A DNA stretch of 64,000 nt, taken from assembly GCF_050859025.1 (NCBI RefSeq), contig NZ_CP138200.1, positions 186,001-250,000 of the forward strand. The letters are read 5' to 3'. Of this stretch, positions 9,164 to 18,738 are shown in pieces. Position 1 is the first letter of the stretch. Every line of letters starts with the position of its first letter. The notes beneath the pieces are model-generated. The model did no database searches. It worked only from the letters and a program-made list of their open reading frames with translations, and was not told the DNA's origin. Position numbers and translations under genes: made by a program. The DNA comes from Wukongibacter sp050859025. Its GTDB lineage: Bacteria; Bacillota; Clostridia; Peptostreptococcales; Caminicellaceae.

Positions 9164-10923
9164 CATAGCCATCAAGCTAAACATAAAGTTCGGAATTTCA
9201 TTACCCCCATTCGATAAAAAAATAGTATACTATTGCTACTTACATTTCTTAGGAGGCAATGGTATAGAATGACAAAAGATAAAGTTCTAAAAAATATAGA
9301 AAATATTAAGAAAAATATGCAGCAAATTATTAAAGAAATACTTAAAATAATGTCAAAGGAAGAAATAGAAAAGATTGCAAGAGATGTTGGATTTATTCAA
9401 AGACAAGGGAAAATTCAGGCATGGGAGTTCCTTTATTTATGTGCGTTTTCAGGCTTAGATGTATCTAAAAATACACTAGTAGCAATGAGCGCTAATTTAA
9501 GCTCAAAAGTAGCTACTGAAGTGTCTACACAAGCCATAGATCAACGTTTAAACGATAAAGCTGTATGTTTTTTACAAGAGATATTTACAAGGCTGCTTAA
9601 CAGTGCTTCTTTATCTGATTCTAAGATTCCATCTGCATGGGATGAACACTTTGATAGAATTAGAATAGTTGATTCTACAGCATTTCAAGTTCCTAAAATA
9701 TATAAAAATGAATATCAAGGATCTGGAGGAAGTTCGCAGCCTGCTGGTGTGAAAATACAACTTGAATACGAATTAAAATCAGGAAAATTTATACATGTAG
9801 ATGTAGGTCCTGGAAAAGGAAACGATAACACTTTCGGGAGTCAAATAAAGAATACCTTTAGACCAAAAGATCTTTCTTTAAGAGATTTAGGATATTTCAG
9901 TTTTAAAGATTTTGAAGACTTAGAAAGTAGAGGAGCTTTTTATGTTTCAAGACTCAAGCCCAATATAGCTGTATATCTTGAAAATGAGGATGTAAAGTAT
10001 CATAAAAACGGAAAACCTAAAAAATCTACAATGTATAAGAGAATTGACTTATCTGATATAGCAAGCAAGATGTCTGAAGGTGAAATTTTAGAAATAAAAA
10101 ATGCTTTGGTAGGAAGAGATACGAAGCGCAGAGAAAGGATGGTAATATATAAACTTACTAAGAATCAATTAAAAGAACGTCAATCTAAGATGGAGAAGAC
10201 GGCAAAGAAAAAAGGTATTAAAAAGAGTGAAAACACTATTAAACTAATGGGTATAACCATTTATATTACAAATATAAAAAGCGATATATTACCAAATAAT
10301 CAAATACATGAGATCTACTCATTAAGATGGCAGATTGAAATCATATTTAAGATTTGGAAATCCATATTTCACATTTCTAATGTAAAGCCTGCAAAAATTC
10401 AGCGTTTCAAATGCCAGCTTTATGGGAAACTTATTCTTTTAGTTCTAAGCTCTATATTAATGTTTAAGATACGGGCTGAACTTTTGGAAAAAGAAAGAAT
10501 AGAAGCAAGCGAAATCAAAAGTGCAGAAATCATGAACCAATATATTCAAAATATCTATCTTTGCTTTATAGATAGACCTTTAAACGTTCATGAGCTATTA
10601 ATGTCCATATTCAAATGCATACAGAAAAATGGGCGGAAATCACATCAAAAAGGTAAAAAAACCTTTTTTGACATTCTTGGAGTTTCCTACAACCATCAAG
10701 AAAGGATGTGTAAATCCGCTGCATAAAGCAATTTCATTATAATATAAATTAAAGCTTATGTCCTCAAAAAAATATGATTTTCATAAGTTGTTTTTATCAT
10801 GCGAAAAATCAGACACCTTTCTCTAAAAACTTAAATATCATGCTTAAGTGAGATGCTTTTTCTTCGAAATATTGATAATCTAAGCTTATCTCATAGATTC
10901 ATTTCCTTAGCTTGATGGCTATG
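9164..10923 (+). mobile_element. IS231-like IS4-family element, intact copy 1
   Basis: A 1760-bp insertion sequence. The left end CATAGCCATCAAGCTAA and right end TTAGCTTGATGGCTATG are inverted repeats resembling the known IS231 termini (CATGCCCATCAA..). It is flanked by an exact 11-bp direct repeat TTTCCGTACCC (9153-9163 and 10924-10934), the target duplication length usual for this group. It carries one intact transposase gene. Confidence 0.93.
9269..10726 (+). CDS. IS4-family (IS231 group) DDE transposase
   Basis: A 485-residue transposase. The IS4-family signature Y-(2)-R-(3)-E-(6)-K is visible in YSLRWQIEIIFKIWK near residues 350-365, carrying the catalytic glutamate. The first catalytic aspartate lies in RIVDSTAFQVP (about 142). 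I chose the ATG at 9269 because AGGAGG (9251-9256) sits correctly before it and because the related copy 2 starts at the same place; a TTG 36 bp upstream is unlikely. The gene is intact, so the element may be active. Confidence 0.93.
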   Translation: MTKDKVLKNIENIKKNMQQIIKEILKIMSKEEIEKIARDVGFIQRQGKIQAWEFLYLCAFSGLDVSKNTLVAMSANLSSKVATEVSTQAIDQRLNDKAVCFLQEIFTRLLNSASLSDSKIPSAWDEHFDRIRIVDSTAFQVPKIYKNEYQGSGGSSQPAGVKIQLEYELKSGKFIHVDVGPGKGNDNTFGSQIKNTFRPKDLSLRDLGYFSFKDFEDLESRGAFYVSRLKPNIAVYLENEDVKYHKNGKPKKSTMYKRIDLSDIASKMSEGEILEIKNALVGRDTKRRERMVIYKLTKNQLKERQSKMEKTAKKKGIKKSENTIKLMGITIYITNIKSDILPNNQIHEIYSLRWQIEIIFKIWKSIFHISNVKPAKIQRFKCQLYGKLILLVLSSILMFKIRAELLEKERIEASEIKSAEIMNQYIQNIYLCFIDRPLNVHELLMSIFKCIQKNGRKSHQKGKKTFFDILGVSYNHQERMCKSAA

Positions 10924-11338
10924 TTTCCGTACCCCTATATGTAAAGCTTTGGACATATCAAAGTCAACTTTGTACAAATATTTAAAAGAAGATAAGAAAG
11001 CTTAAAATTAATACATCTTAGATACAAAAGGGATAACCTTCTTAACTTCATTACCAAAAGTATAAAATGAGTTTTCATCTGGTGACACGGATGCTGGTAA
11101 GGGGTCTATTTAAAATATTATTTTAGGATATTACTAACATAATTTCCTTTATTTTTCAAAAGAATAGAGGAAATTCCCAAACTGTGCTGAATAATTTAAG
11201 TAGACACTCAAAAAATTATAAAGTATAGGGAAGGGAGGAATTACAAGGGTGACCCTTATAAAGTTTAAAAAGCTTAATTCTATAAATGCTATGCAAATTT
11301 TATAAGTTGTTATAATTTCTTGTATAAAATATTATGAA
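10924..11338 (+). repeat. Direct-repeat block 1 (serine-recombinase tail module)
   Basis: About 415 bp, near-identical to 18325-18738, with only scattered substitutions. It begins with the IS target duplicate and then a remnant coding for the C-terminal helix of a serine recombinase (ICKALDISKSTLYKYL, stop near 10998). On the minus strand, converging on that stop, is the end of another reading frame (SFYTFGNEVKKV). Identity ends abruptly at 11338. A third, diverged version lies at about 20573-20764. Confidence 0.75.
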
Positions 11339-11531
11339 GGAAGATATTTTAATTTTATAGGAGAAAATTTGACTACATAAGTAGGTAGAATTGCAGATTT
11401 TCAAGAGTTTTAGGAGGACGGAATTTTTTGAAAGGTTTTTACTGCGATTTTTGACGTGGTTTTTTTTTTTGCGTTTTTGAAAACATTGAAATTGCAGAAA
11501 AAGGAAGGTTTTCACGAAAAGGAAAGAAAAT
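11339..11531. other. Spacer between block 1 and the structured-RNA candidate
   Basis: No gene seen. The stretch includes a 13-base T-run (about 11460-11472) and A/G-rich sequence leading into the hairpin units. In block 2 the matching position continues into the ORF at 18734, so the downstream sequence here was replaced. Confidence 0.4.
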
Positions 11532-11721
11532 CATGAAGCATGATAGGCTAGAAGCTAGTTGGTAGGGTGTATAGGAGTCTGTGCAATACCCAAAAAAACC
11601 AAAAAACAATTCAAAGTCATGAACCATGACCGATTAGGAGTTAATCGAAGGGCGTGTAGAAGTCTACACAATACCTACAAGGGGTACCGCCAACATCTCC
11701 GACTATGTGGCGAGACCCCTT
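11532..11721 (+). ncRNA. Candidate structured RNA with two covarying hairpin units
   Basis: Two related 58-59-nt units (11532-11590 and 11618-11675) each fold into two hairpins. The second hairpin is GUAUAG-GAGU-CUGUGC in unit 1 and GUGUAG-AAGU-CUACAC in unit 2. Pair 3 changes A-U to G-C and two G-U pairs become A-U, which are compensatory changes. A third hairpin (11679-11721; arms AAGGGGT/ACCCCTT, inner CGCC-ACAT/ATGT-GGCG) follows. The region lies 160 bp before the secreted-protein gene at 11884. Orientation is not certain; no known RNA family was recognised. Confidence 0.5.
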
Positions 11722-11735
11722 ATTTAAATGATTCA

Positions 11736-11763
11736 ATGTCATTGGCGTCAATGTCATTGGTAA
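11736..11763. repeat. Short tandem duplication
   Basis: TCAATGTCATTGG occurs twice in tandem with a two-base spacer. It lies in the leader of the gene at 11884. No function is known. Confidence 0.6.
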
Positions 11764-11883
11764 ATCTTAATATTCCCTTAAATTTTACCTTTTTTACATA
11801 TTTCTACAATTTTATAATTCTTATCCATGTATAATAATGTATGGTCAGCATATTATTATCATGCGTAAAAAAAGGAGGACAAT

Positions 11884-12603
11884 ATGAATAATACAATACA
11901 AAGAAAAAGTTTGTGCTTTATGCTAATTATGGTAATGTTGATACCTAGTTTTGCATTTGCCAACGGAAATACTGGCGATGATAAAATCTTAAATGACCTT
12001 GATTCAATTGGGAAAGATTATGGTATTAGTTTTGGTGAATTACCTAATGAATATAATGGAGAAATCTTAGAATTTGATACAGTAGAAGAGTTTCAAGCCT
12101 TTTTAGAGGATATGGCAAAAGAACAAAAAAAGTTAGGAATAGACCACAAGAACAATACTATTGATATTGAAATGAATACCATACCGTTAAGTTTTTCTGA
12201 TAAAATAGAAGAAAGCAGTTTTGTCCAATCGGTAGCTAAAACAAGTTCTAAAGAAAAAATATATGAAGATAGTTATCATTGGAAAAAATACACTCCATAT
12301 ACAAGTTTTATGATTACAGGTATGTTTTGCACAAAACATATTTACTTTGACTACGATTACTACTATGATGATGGAAAAGCAAAATTCAAAAGAGTTTATA
12401 ATATAAAGTCCGATGCAACTGGTATGAACTTAGCTTCATGGAAAGAAGTAAAAGTAGATAAGGTAAAGTATAGTAGTAAAAAAGACAAGGCCACTATAAA
12501 AGTACATGGAAAGTGGGTTCTAGGAGTAAATATTAATGGTCACACTTACGGTGCTACTGATCCCCAGACGTGGACGATGTCACTTAAACTAAATTCAAAA
12601 TAG
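11884..12603 (+). CDS. Secreted protein, unknown
   Basis: A 239-residue protein with a signal peptide (about residues 1-27, ending PSFAFA). The mature half begins with an acidic region (DLDSIGKDYGISFGELP, FDTVEEFQAFLEDM) and ends in a tyrosine- and lysine-rich beta-type domain (HIYFDYDYYYDDGKAKFK; WTMSLKLNSK). An ideal AAAGGAGGA site precedes the ATG. I do not recognise the family. It belongs to a run of small secreted genes in the island and is followed 93 bp later by a membrane-protein gene, which could be its partner. Confidence 0.6.
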   Translation: MNNTIQRKSLCFMLIMVMLIPSFAFANGNTGDDKILNDLDSIGKDYGISFGELPNEYNGEILEFDTVEEFQAFLEDMAKEQKKLGIDHKNNTIDIEMNTIPLSFSDKIEESSFVQSVAKTSSKEKIYEDSYHWKKYTPYTSFMITGMFCTKHIYFDYDYYYDDGKAKFKRVYNIKSDATGMNLASWKEVKVDKVKYSSKKDKATIKVHGKWVLGVNINGHTYGATDPQTWTMSLKLNSK

Positions 12604-12696
12604 AGTAGGATCTTTCATTACATAAAATATGTTGACCACAAAGTTTACTTCTTTTATACAGATTAAAAAAAATAAAAACTTTTAGGGGGAGAGATA

Positions 12697-12996
12697 ATGA
12701 AAAAAAAACCAAAATTATTTTTATATAGCTTAATAATATCTTTTATAACGATATTTTTCCAATCCTATGTAAAAGTAAGTCCAATTAGATATTCATTAGG
12801 ATTTCCCATAAAATTTATAAGTTATATTGGTAAGAATCCTCCACAAAATAGTTTTCAACTATTTTGGCCTAGGAATATTAAACATATAAGTTTTGAATTT
12901 GGAAACTATATAATATCTACATTAATTATATATCTAGGGCTTAAATTATTGTTATTTACAATGCATAGGCTCAACATGATAAAACAGTCTAATTAA
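12697..12996 (+). CDS. Small two-helix membrane protein, unknown
   Basis: A 99-residue protein with an N-terminal membrane segment (about residues 7-24, FLYSLIISFITIFFQSYV) and a second near the C-terminus (about 68-90, YIISTLIIYLGLKLLLF). The middle is a short extracytoplasmic loop. A GGGGGAGAG site precedes the ATG. Same strand as the secreted gene at 11884, so it may be co-transcribed. No family recognised. Confidence 0.5.
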   Translation: MKKKPKLFLYSLIISFITIFFQSYVKVSPIRYSLGFPIKFISYIGKNPPQNSFQLFWPRNIKHISFEFGNYIISTLIIYLGLKLLLFTMHRLNMIKQSN

Positions 12997-13081
12997 TAAA
13001 ATACAACCTATTGGAAACTTAACAATCATACATTTTTAGATAAATAAAATTTAGAGGAGTACCTAGTAAATTTTCTTGCTA

Positions 13082-13184
13082 TATAGAACGCACTTATAAA
13101 TCTACATTTTGGTTTCTTTAATAGCCAAAGTTTCAAGGCTTTTAAAGGAATCAAAATGTAAAAGATTTATTGCGACTTCTATAG
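13082..13184 (+). repeat. Family A palindromic repeat, copy 3
   Basis: A 103-bp copy in the same orientation as copy 1, with a few substitutions (CGCACTT for CGTACTT). It lies between the membrane-protein gene and the small ORF at 13482. Apart from it, 12997-13481 contains only AT-rich sequence in which I see no gene. Confidence 0.8.
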
Positions 13185-13481
13185 TACTTCTTTTTTTATT
13201 ACTACTTAATTTTGAATGGAGACTAAAAAGTCTTAAAAATGATTTTTGTTATCATATTCTTGTATAAAGAAGGAAGTATCACCTCTGGGAATAACCAATA
13301 TTTTTTTCTCTACTTAGTTTATCCTTGATTTAACTACAAAAAGTAAATATGCAACCTAAATATAATAAGAAATTATTTATATGTATAATAAATATTCACA
13401 ATGTAAATTCTTCAATATATTGTATAATAAATTTAATATTTTTACATATTAAGTAGAATATATTAAAGGGGTGATGTATTT

Positions 13482-13616
13482 TTGGGCTTAAATAAGGCAA
13501 ATGATAAAACAGTAATAACGATACGAGCAATTTTTGACCATATTAATAGTTTTGAATATGCTGAAGCTTTCTTCGTATCTTATGAAATTATGGAAAGAAA
13601 TGAACAAGGAGACTAA
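13482..13616 (+). CDS. Small ORF, 44 residues, unknown
   Basis: Starts at a TTG eight bases after AAAGGGGTGAT, a good ribosome binding site, and encodes a 44-residue soluble acidic peptide that includes TVITIRAIFDHINSFEYAEAFF. No family recognised. The good initiation signal and normal codon use suggest a real gene or the 5' remnant of one. The 180 bp after it (to 13794) are AT-rich, with a TTGACA-like box near 13761. Confidence 0.4.
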   Translation: MGLNKANDKTVITIRAIFDHINSFEYAEAFFVSYEIMERNEQGD

Positions 13617-13794
13617 CTTTTTCATGAGTGGGTTAAGTCTTTAACTGAATTTTTCACTTGCAACAAATATATAAATAAAATTAACATATCTTAACAAATT
13701 TTTGAAAATATTAATTTTATTACATTTTTTCCTTTTTGTAATATACTTTCTTTAATGCGTTTGACAAATTAGGAAGATAGAATGGAAGGATTTT

Positions 13795-14196
13795 ATGAAA
13801 AAGAAAAGTATTAGTTTAATTTTTTTAGTAGTAATTTGTTTGTTTTCCACATCTCTAGTATTTGCTAAAAGTGATTTTATTGATGTGAGTACAAACTGTA
13901 GCGTTTCTCCAATTGTACCTTATGCTGCTAAGGTTCAGTTTTATGCTGAAGGAGAACTTTCACCAGCATCTCAAGTTGAAACAGCTCTTTTTAGCTATAC
14001 TACATATGTAAATGGACGTGTAATAGATTCTAAAAACATTCAAGAAAATGACTATGAAGATGATTTTAGTTATTCAGATACATATACTGGTGAAATTCTT
14101 GATACAGTAAAAATCGCTTCAACTACTGCTGGCATTGATATTTATGGTGATTTTGAAAATGACAAAGACGAAGACGAATATTTTATAACTGATTAG
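13795..14196 (+). CDS. Small secreted protein, unknown
   Basis: A 133-residue protein with a signal peptide (about residues 1-24, ISLIFLVVICLFSTSLVFA) and an acidic tail (DFENDKDEDEYFITD). The mature part is rich in Ser, Thr and Tyr and probably beta-structured. Followed 12 bp later by the next gene, so the two form a likely operon. No family recognised. Confidence 0.55.
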   Translation: MKKKSISLIFLVVICLFSTSLVFAKSDFIDVSTNCSVSPIVPYAAKVQFYAEGELSPASQVETALFSYTTYVNGRVIDSKNIQENDYEDDFSYSDTYTGEILDTVKIASTTAGIDIYGDFENDKDEDEYFITD

Positions 14197-14208
14197 GGGG
14201 TTATGACT

Positions 14209-14763
14209 ATGAAAAAGAAGAGTATAGTAATTTGTCTAATTCTAATCTTAGCGGTTATTTCTATCTCAAGTTTTGCATTAAATGAAAGAAAAACAGGCTT
14301 TTTAAAGGGTAGTAATGAAACAGAAAACCCAAATAAAAGAGCAGCTAGACAAGAAGCAACTAAACAAATTGAAGAAATAATTCTAGATGCTTGGACAGAT
14401 ATAGAAGATACATTTAACATTGATATAAACAAATATTATGTTGTCACAGCTTCAGATTCTACAGCGATACAAAATTATTTTGGAGAAGAAAGTAGTAATA
14501 TATTTTTCGATACAATAGCTCCTCTTTTAGAAGATGTACCAGAAGGATCTATTGTACCAGTGGCGTATATTAGACATGATAAAAAAGAAATTTTATTTTG
14601 CTATAAAGACCCAGATGGAACAAATGTCATGAAAACGATAAATCTCAATGACAATTTTAATAAAAATAGTAAAACTGAAAAAATAAAAGAAATAAAAAAA
14701 ATAAAAGGAAAACCACAGATCAAACTTGATAAAGAAAAGATTAAAGAAAAAATGGAAGATTAA
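14209..14763 (+). CDS. Secreted or membrane-anchored protein, unknown
   Basis: A 184-residue product with an N-terminal hydrophobic segment (IVICLILILAVISISSFA), a mixed domain (about residues 45-145) and a strongly Lys/Glu-rich C-terminus (about 145-184). Two ATGs are possible: AGGGGG ends at 14200, two bases from the first (14203) and eight from the second (14209). I chose the second. It is paired with the secreted gene upstream and ends at a strong terminator. No family recognised. Confidence 0.55.
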   Translation: MKKKSIVICLILILAVISISSFALNERKTGFLKGSNETENPNKRAARQEATKQIEEIILDAWTDIEDTFNIDINKYYVVTASDSTAIQNYFGEESSNIFFDTIAPLLEDVPEGSIVPVAYIRHDKKEILFCYKDPDGTNVMKTINLNDNFNKNSKTEKIKEIKKIKGKPQIKLDKEKIKEKMED

Positions 14764-14802
14764 GAGTTATAATTTGTATGAAAAGCATATCATCATATAA
14801 AA

Positions 14803-14850
14803 ATGTAGAACCAGTATTCGTGTTACTAGGATGCTGGTTCTACATCTTTT
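14803..14850 (+). terminator. Intrinsic terminator
   Basis: A 12-bp perfect stem, ATGTAGAACCAG / CTGGTTCTACAT, followed by CTTTT. It closes the 13795-14763 gene pair. Confidence 0.85.
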
Positions 14851-14945
14851 ATGAAGGACTTTAGAAAATTTATGTATCATCAAGTTTATCCGTTTTCGCT
14901 AATAATCAATTTAAAAATAGTGATATCTTAAAATTCTTTTAATTT

Positions 14946-16093
14946 AACTTCTTGTGCTACTTTAAATTTTTAGTATAAGGAATATTATGGTAATATAATA
15001 AGCCAAAGAAATCCTTATACTTTATTAAAATTAGATAACTGGATTAATTATCCAAATACTAATTCCTTTATCTTTGCTAAATCTGAATCTTTTCCTAATG
15101 CTTTGTTGACGAAATAGCAAAGATTATAGGCTAAAAGCTTGGTTTTCAAACGTGTTTGTAATCCCCAGAGGGACTTGGCCAATACTTTTTCAATATTAAG
15201 TTGTTCTGTGAGCTGCGAAGCAGTGGTTTCAATCCTTCTTCTAGCTTTAAATATTAGCTGTCTTATGAATTTAGGATATTGATCTTTGCTGTTATTTCTC
15301 TTTAAAGGAATAAGATTAATGTTTTTCTCATCCTTTAGCTCAGGAGAAATGTTGCTATTGATGTATCCTTTATCTCCTAATACAGTTATTGATTGATAGG
15401 ATTCAAGTAAATCCCATACTACTTTCCTATCATCAATACTTGCTGAAGTAAGGACAAAATCAGTTACAAATCCATTAAGGCTTACAAGCAAATGAAGTTT
15501 ATAGCCAAAATAAGTTTCCTTTTTAGAAGGGCATTTACCATAGTTTGCCCCATATCCTCTAAAAGTTTTGTGAAACCTAGCTCTACCGAATTTACACACT
15601 GATATTGGAATACTATCAATAATCCTATACGGATTATTGGTGTAACCAAGCATAGATGCAATTTCTTTTCGAATTTCATCTATTACTGAGTGCAGTGCCC
15701 TACGGGTTCTATTAAATCGGCTTCTATCACAGAATTTAGGAAATAAGTCTCTAAAATTCTTTCTACAAAAACCAAACCAGGCTTTCTCGGAATCAATGGT
15801 TAATAGTTCGCCGACAATACTGATGGTAATCATTTCACTATCACTTAGTATACAATCATTGATATTTCTACGTTCTTTAATATATGTTGGGGTAATGTTT
15901 TGGTAAATATCATCAATTATGACATAACTGACAATAATAAAGTCTTTTAAGTCGTTAATTTCTTTGATAGAATATTTCTTATGAAGCTCCAGCATATGTT
16001 TTCCTCCTATCTTTGGTGTTTGGCGATATTAAAGATAGGTTAACATAATTTGCTGGGGTTTTTCTATTTGTAAATTTTAACTAGCACAACGAG
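14946..16093 (-). mobile_element. IS982-family insertion sequence
   Basis: About 1.15 kb, bounded by inverted ends that share TTGTGCTA (left CTTGTGCTACTTTAAATTT; right, reversed, GTTGTGCTAGTTAAAATTT). TTAATTT is present on both sides (14939-14945 and 16094-16100) and fits a 7-bp target duplication. The exact outer bases are uncertain by two or three. It lies just beyond the stop codon of the gene at 16109. Confidence 0.75.
15048..15995 (-). CDS. IS982-family transposase
   Basis: A 315-residue DDE transposase, intact. Typical IS982 features are present: the N-terminal LSDSEMITISIVGEL segment (about residues 50-64), AWFGFCRKNFRDLFP, the first catalytic aspartate in RIIDSIPISVC (about 147) and the second in VLGDKGYIN (about 219). 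The C-terminal region RRRIETTASQL supplies the last acidic residue. The gene reads on the minus strand with TCCTCC-type complement just before the start, so a ribosome binding site is present. Confidence 0.9.
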   Translation of the reverse strand: MLELHKKYSIKEINDLKDFIIVSYVIIDDIYQNITPTYIKERRNINDCILSDSEMITISIVGELLTIDSEKAWFGFCRKNFRDLFPKFCDRSRFNRTRRALHSVIDEIRKEIASMLGYTNNPYRIIDSIPISVCKFGRARFHKTFRGYGANYGKCPSKKETYFGYKLHLLVSLNGFVTDFVLTSASIDDRKVVWDLLESYQSITVLGDKGYINSNISPELKDEKNINLIPLKRNNSKDQYPKFIRQLIFKARRRIETTASQLTEQLNIEKVLAKSLWGLQTRLKTKLLAYNLCYFVNKALGKDSDLAKIKELVFG

Positions 16094-16108
16094 TTAATTT
16101 AAACTTTA

Positions 16109-16501
16109 TTATTCAATAGAAAAAGAATAGTGTCCTTTTTCATTTTTCAAAGCAAAGAAGTTACCATACGGAGACCATCTTAATTCAATAATCTTATTGT
16201 TTTCTAAATATATACGTCCATATAAATCACCTTTCCATAAAACCACTGTTTTTTTATAATGTATTTTCTTAAAATATTCTTTAGGATTTTTTATTGTAAA
16301 AGAAATTTCTTTAGATAGCTGTTCTTCTGTAAATCTTTCAACATTCTTCGATGAAAGTTTATATATATTAATGGTAGTAGCTTCATTTAGTATCTTTTTT
16401 ATCTGTTGAGTTTTAAAAAAAGAATTTGCAAATTGGAATAGCAAATAGAATAAAATTATTATTATAATTATACTTAAAATTTGTAGAAATCTCTTTTTCA
16501 T
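16109..16501 (-). CDS. Small membrane-anchored protein, unknown
   Basis: A 130-residue protein with a strongly hydrophobic N-terminus (IIIIIILFYLLFQFA, about residues 11-28) and a soluble extracellular domain with a YGRIYLENNKIIELRWSPYGN segment. No family recognised. The IS982 element was inserted immediately after its stop codon, so its original downstream sequence is displaced. Confidence 0.5.
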   Translation of the reverse strand: MKKRFLQILSIIIIIILFYLLFQFANSFFKTQQIKKILNEATTINIYKLSSKNVERFTEEQLSKEISFTIKNPKEYFKKIHYKKTVVLWKGDLYGRIYLENNKIIELRWSPYGNFFALKNEKGHYSFSIE

Positions 16502-16563
16502 ATATACTCCTCACTCACTTTATTTATTAATTTAACAGCTCAATAATAACATTTTGAGAAATA

Positions 16564-16613
16564 AAAAACAAATCTCTATTACTAATACTAACTAGAAAAA
16601 GATTTGTTTTTTT
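16564..16613. terminator. Bidirectional terminator-like hairpin
   Basis: AAACAAATCT pairs with AGATTTGTTT, with T-runs on both strands. It lies between the start of the minus-strand gene at 16109-16501 and IS copy 2. Confidence 0.6.
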
Positions 16614-16643
16614 ATTTTCTATGTTCTAATTGGGGTCCAGCCC

Positions 16644-18324
16644 CATGCCCATCAAGCTAATACATTACCCTTAAAATTATTGCCCCCATTCAGCAAAAAA
16701 TAGTATACTGATGCTACTTAAGTATTTAAGAAGGCAGAAGTACATATGGCAAAAGCTAAAGCACTAAAGAATATAAGTAATATGAAAAATAGCATGAAAC
16801 AGATTATTAAAGAAATACTTAAAATAATTTCAAAAGAAGAAGTAGAGAAGATTGCAAGAGCGGTTGGTTTTATTCAAAGACAAGGGAAAATTCAGGCTTG
16901 GGACTTTCTTTATCTATGTGCGTTTTCAGGGTTAGATGTGTCTAAAAATACACTTGTGGCAATGAGTGCGAATCTAAACGGAAATATGGCTACTGAAGTA
17001 TCTACACAGGCTATACATGAGCGTTTGAATGATAAAGCTGTAGCTTTTTTAATGGAAGTATTTACAAGACTCTTAAATAGTGTTGCACTAACAGATTCTA
17101 AGATTTCTACAATATGGGATACACACTTTGATAGAATTAGAATTGTTGATTCTACGGCATTCCAAGTACCTAGAATATATAAAAAAGAATATGAAGGCTC
17201 TGGAGGAAGCTCACAACCTGCTGGAGTAAAAATACAACTTGAATATGAACTTAAAACTGGCAGATTCATGCATATCCATGTAGGCCCTTGAAAAGGCAAC
17301 GATAATACCTTTGGAAGTACGATAGCAGATACTTTTAAACAGAAGGATCTTTCTTTGAGGGATTTAGGTTATTTTAGCTTAAAAGACTTCCAAGATTTAG
17401 ATGACAAAAAGGCTTCCTATGTTTCAAGGCTCAAACCCAATGTAGCTGTGTATGTGAAAAATGAAGATATTCAGTACTACAAAAATGGTAAGGTTAAAAA
17501 ATCTACTATGTACAAAAGAATTGATTTATCAGATATAGCAAAGGATATGAGTGAAGGTGAGATATTAGAGTTAAAAGAAGTTTTCATAGGTAGAATTGAA
17601 AAAAGAAAGGGATTAAAAAGAGTGAGAAAACAATGAAGCTCTTAGGAATAACTATATACATCACAAATACGAATAGTTCTGTGATTACTAACGATCAAAT
17701 ATATGAAATTTATTCTTTAAGATGGCAAATAGAAATCATATTTAAGATTTGGAAATCTATATTTACTATTTCAAACGTAAAGCCTGTAAAAATAGAAAGG
17801 TTCAAATGTCAGCTTTATGGAAAGCTCATTTTACTGATATTAAGTTCAGTAATAATGTTTAGAATAAGAAATGAACTTTTACATAGAGAACAACTAGAAG
17901 CAAGTGAAATTAAGAGCTCTGAGATTATAAAACAATATATAAAAAGAATATATTTAGGTTTACTAAATACACCTTCAAAGGTTTATAAAGTATTGGTAGA
18001 AATATATCTATGTATAAAAAGAAACGGACGAAAATCACACCGAAAAGGTCAAAAAACTTTCTTTGACATTCTTGTAGTATCTCACCACTACCAAGAAAAG
18101 GCGTGTAAATTCGTCGCATAAACCAATTTAATAATACCATAAGTTTAAGATCTATGTTTTTATAAATTTTTCATAGGTCTTTTTGTTATACAACAAATTT
18201 TATGAGTTTTTTAGAAATTATGAATAGAAACATGGCTTAACCTGTTCTAAATATCATTTTGATCAGAACAAGCAGGAATTTCAAGATTGCATAGCTATTA
18301 AAATTTCTTAGCTTGATGGGCATG
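16644..18324 (+). mobile_element. IS231-like IS4-family element, decayed copy 2
   Basis: A 1681-bp element with ends CATGCCCATCAAGCTAA and TTAGCTTGATGGGCATG, closer to classical IS231 than copy 1. The flanks do not match: GGGTCCAGCCC on the left (the GGG-N5-CCC type of site known for IS231) but TTTCCATACCC on the right, which instead resembles the copy 1 target duplicate. This points to recombination between IS copies. Confidence 0.88.
16746..18121 (+). pseudogene. Broken IS4-family transposase
   Basis: Homologous to the transposase at 9269 along its length but disabled twice. Codon GGA of the P-G-K-G-N-D segment has become TGA (about 17289). A deletion of about 100 bp around 17600-17635 also removes the Lys-rich linker and shifts the frame before the LLGITIYIT segment. 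The Y-R-E-K signature (YSLRWQIEIIFKIWK) survives near 17710-17755. The UGA sits in a conserved Gly position, so selenocysteine is not a sensible reading. Confidence 0.92.
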
Positions 18325-18738
18325 TTTCCATACCCCTATATGTAAAGCTTTGGACATATCAAAATCAACTTTGTACAAATATTTAAAAGAAGATAAGAAA
18401 GCTTAAAATTAATACATCTTAGATACAAAAGGGCTAACCTTCTTAACTTCATTACCAAAAGTATAAAATGAGTTTTCATCTGGTGACATGGATGCTGGTA
18501 AGGGGTCTATTTGAAATATTATTTTGGGATATTATTAACATGATTTCCTTTATTTTTCAAAAAATAGAGGGGATTCCCAAACTGTGCTGAATAATTTAAG
18601 TAGACACTCAAAAAATTATAAAGTATAGGGAAGGGAGGAATTACAAGGGTGACCCTTATAAAGTTTAAAAAGCTTAATTCTATAAATGCTATGCAAATTT
18701 TATAAGGTGTTATAATTTCTTGTATAAAATATTATGAA
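18325..18738 (+). repeat. Direct-repeat block 2 (serine-recombinase tail module)
   Basis: Partner of block 1 at 10924-11338. It begins with the recombinase-tail remnant (CKALDISKSTLYKYL) and holds a convergent minus-strand frame ending in SFYTFGNEVKKV. That frame is open further upstream here than in block 1, where a TAA interrupts it. The block runs to the start of the gene at 18734. A TATAAT-like box near 18711 may serve as promoter for that gene. Confidence 0.75.

Noticed and set aside
11559..11834. A 91-codon plus-strand frame through the hairpin units
   Set aside because: The sequence is explained better by RNA-type stems with compensatory changes; the frame has no ribosome site and its protein has odd composition.
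17280..17300. In-frame TGA in the copy 2 transposase as a possible selenocysteine codon
   Set aside because: It replaces a glycine codon (GGA) found in the intact copy 1, and the gene has a second disabling deletion. It is a nonsense mutation.
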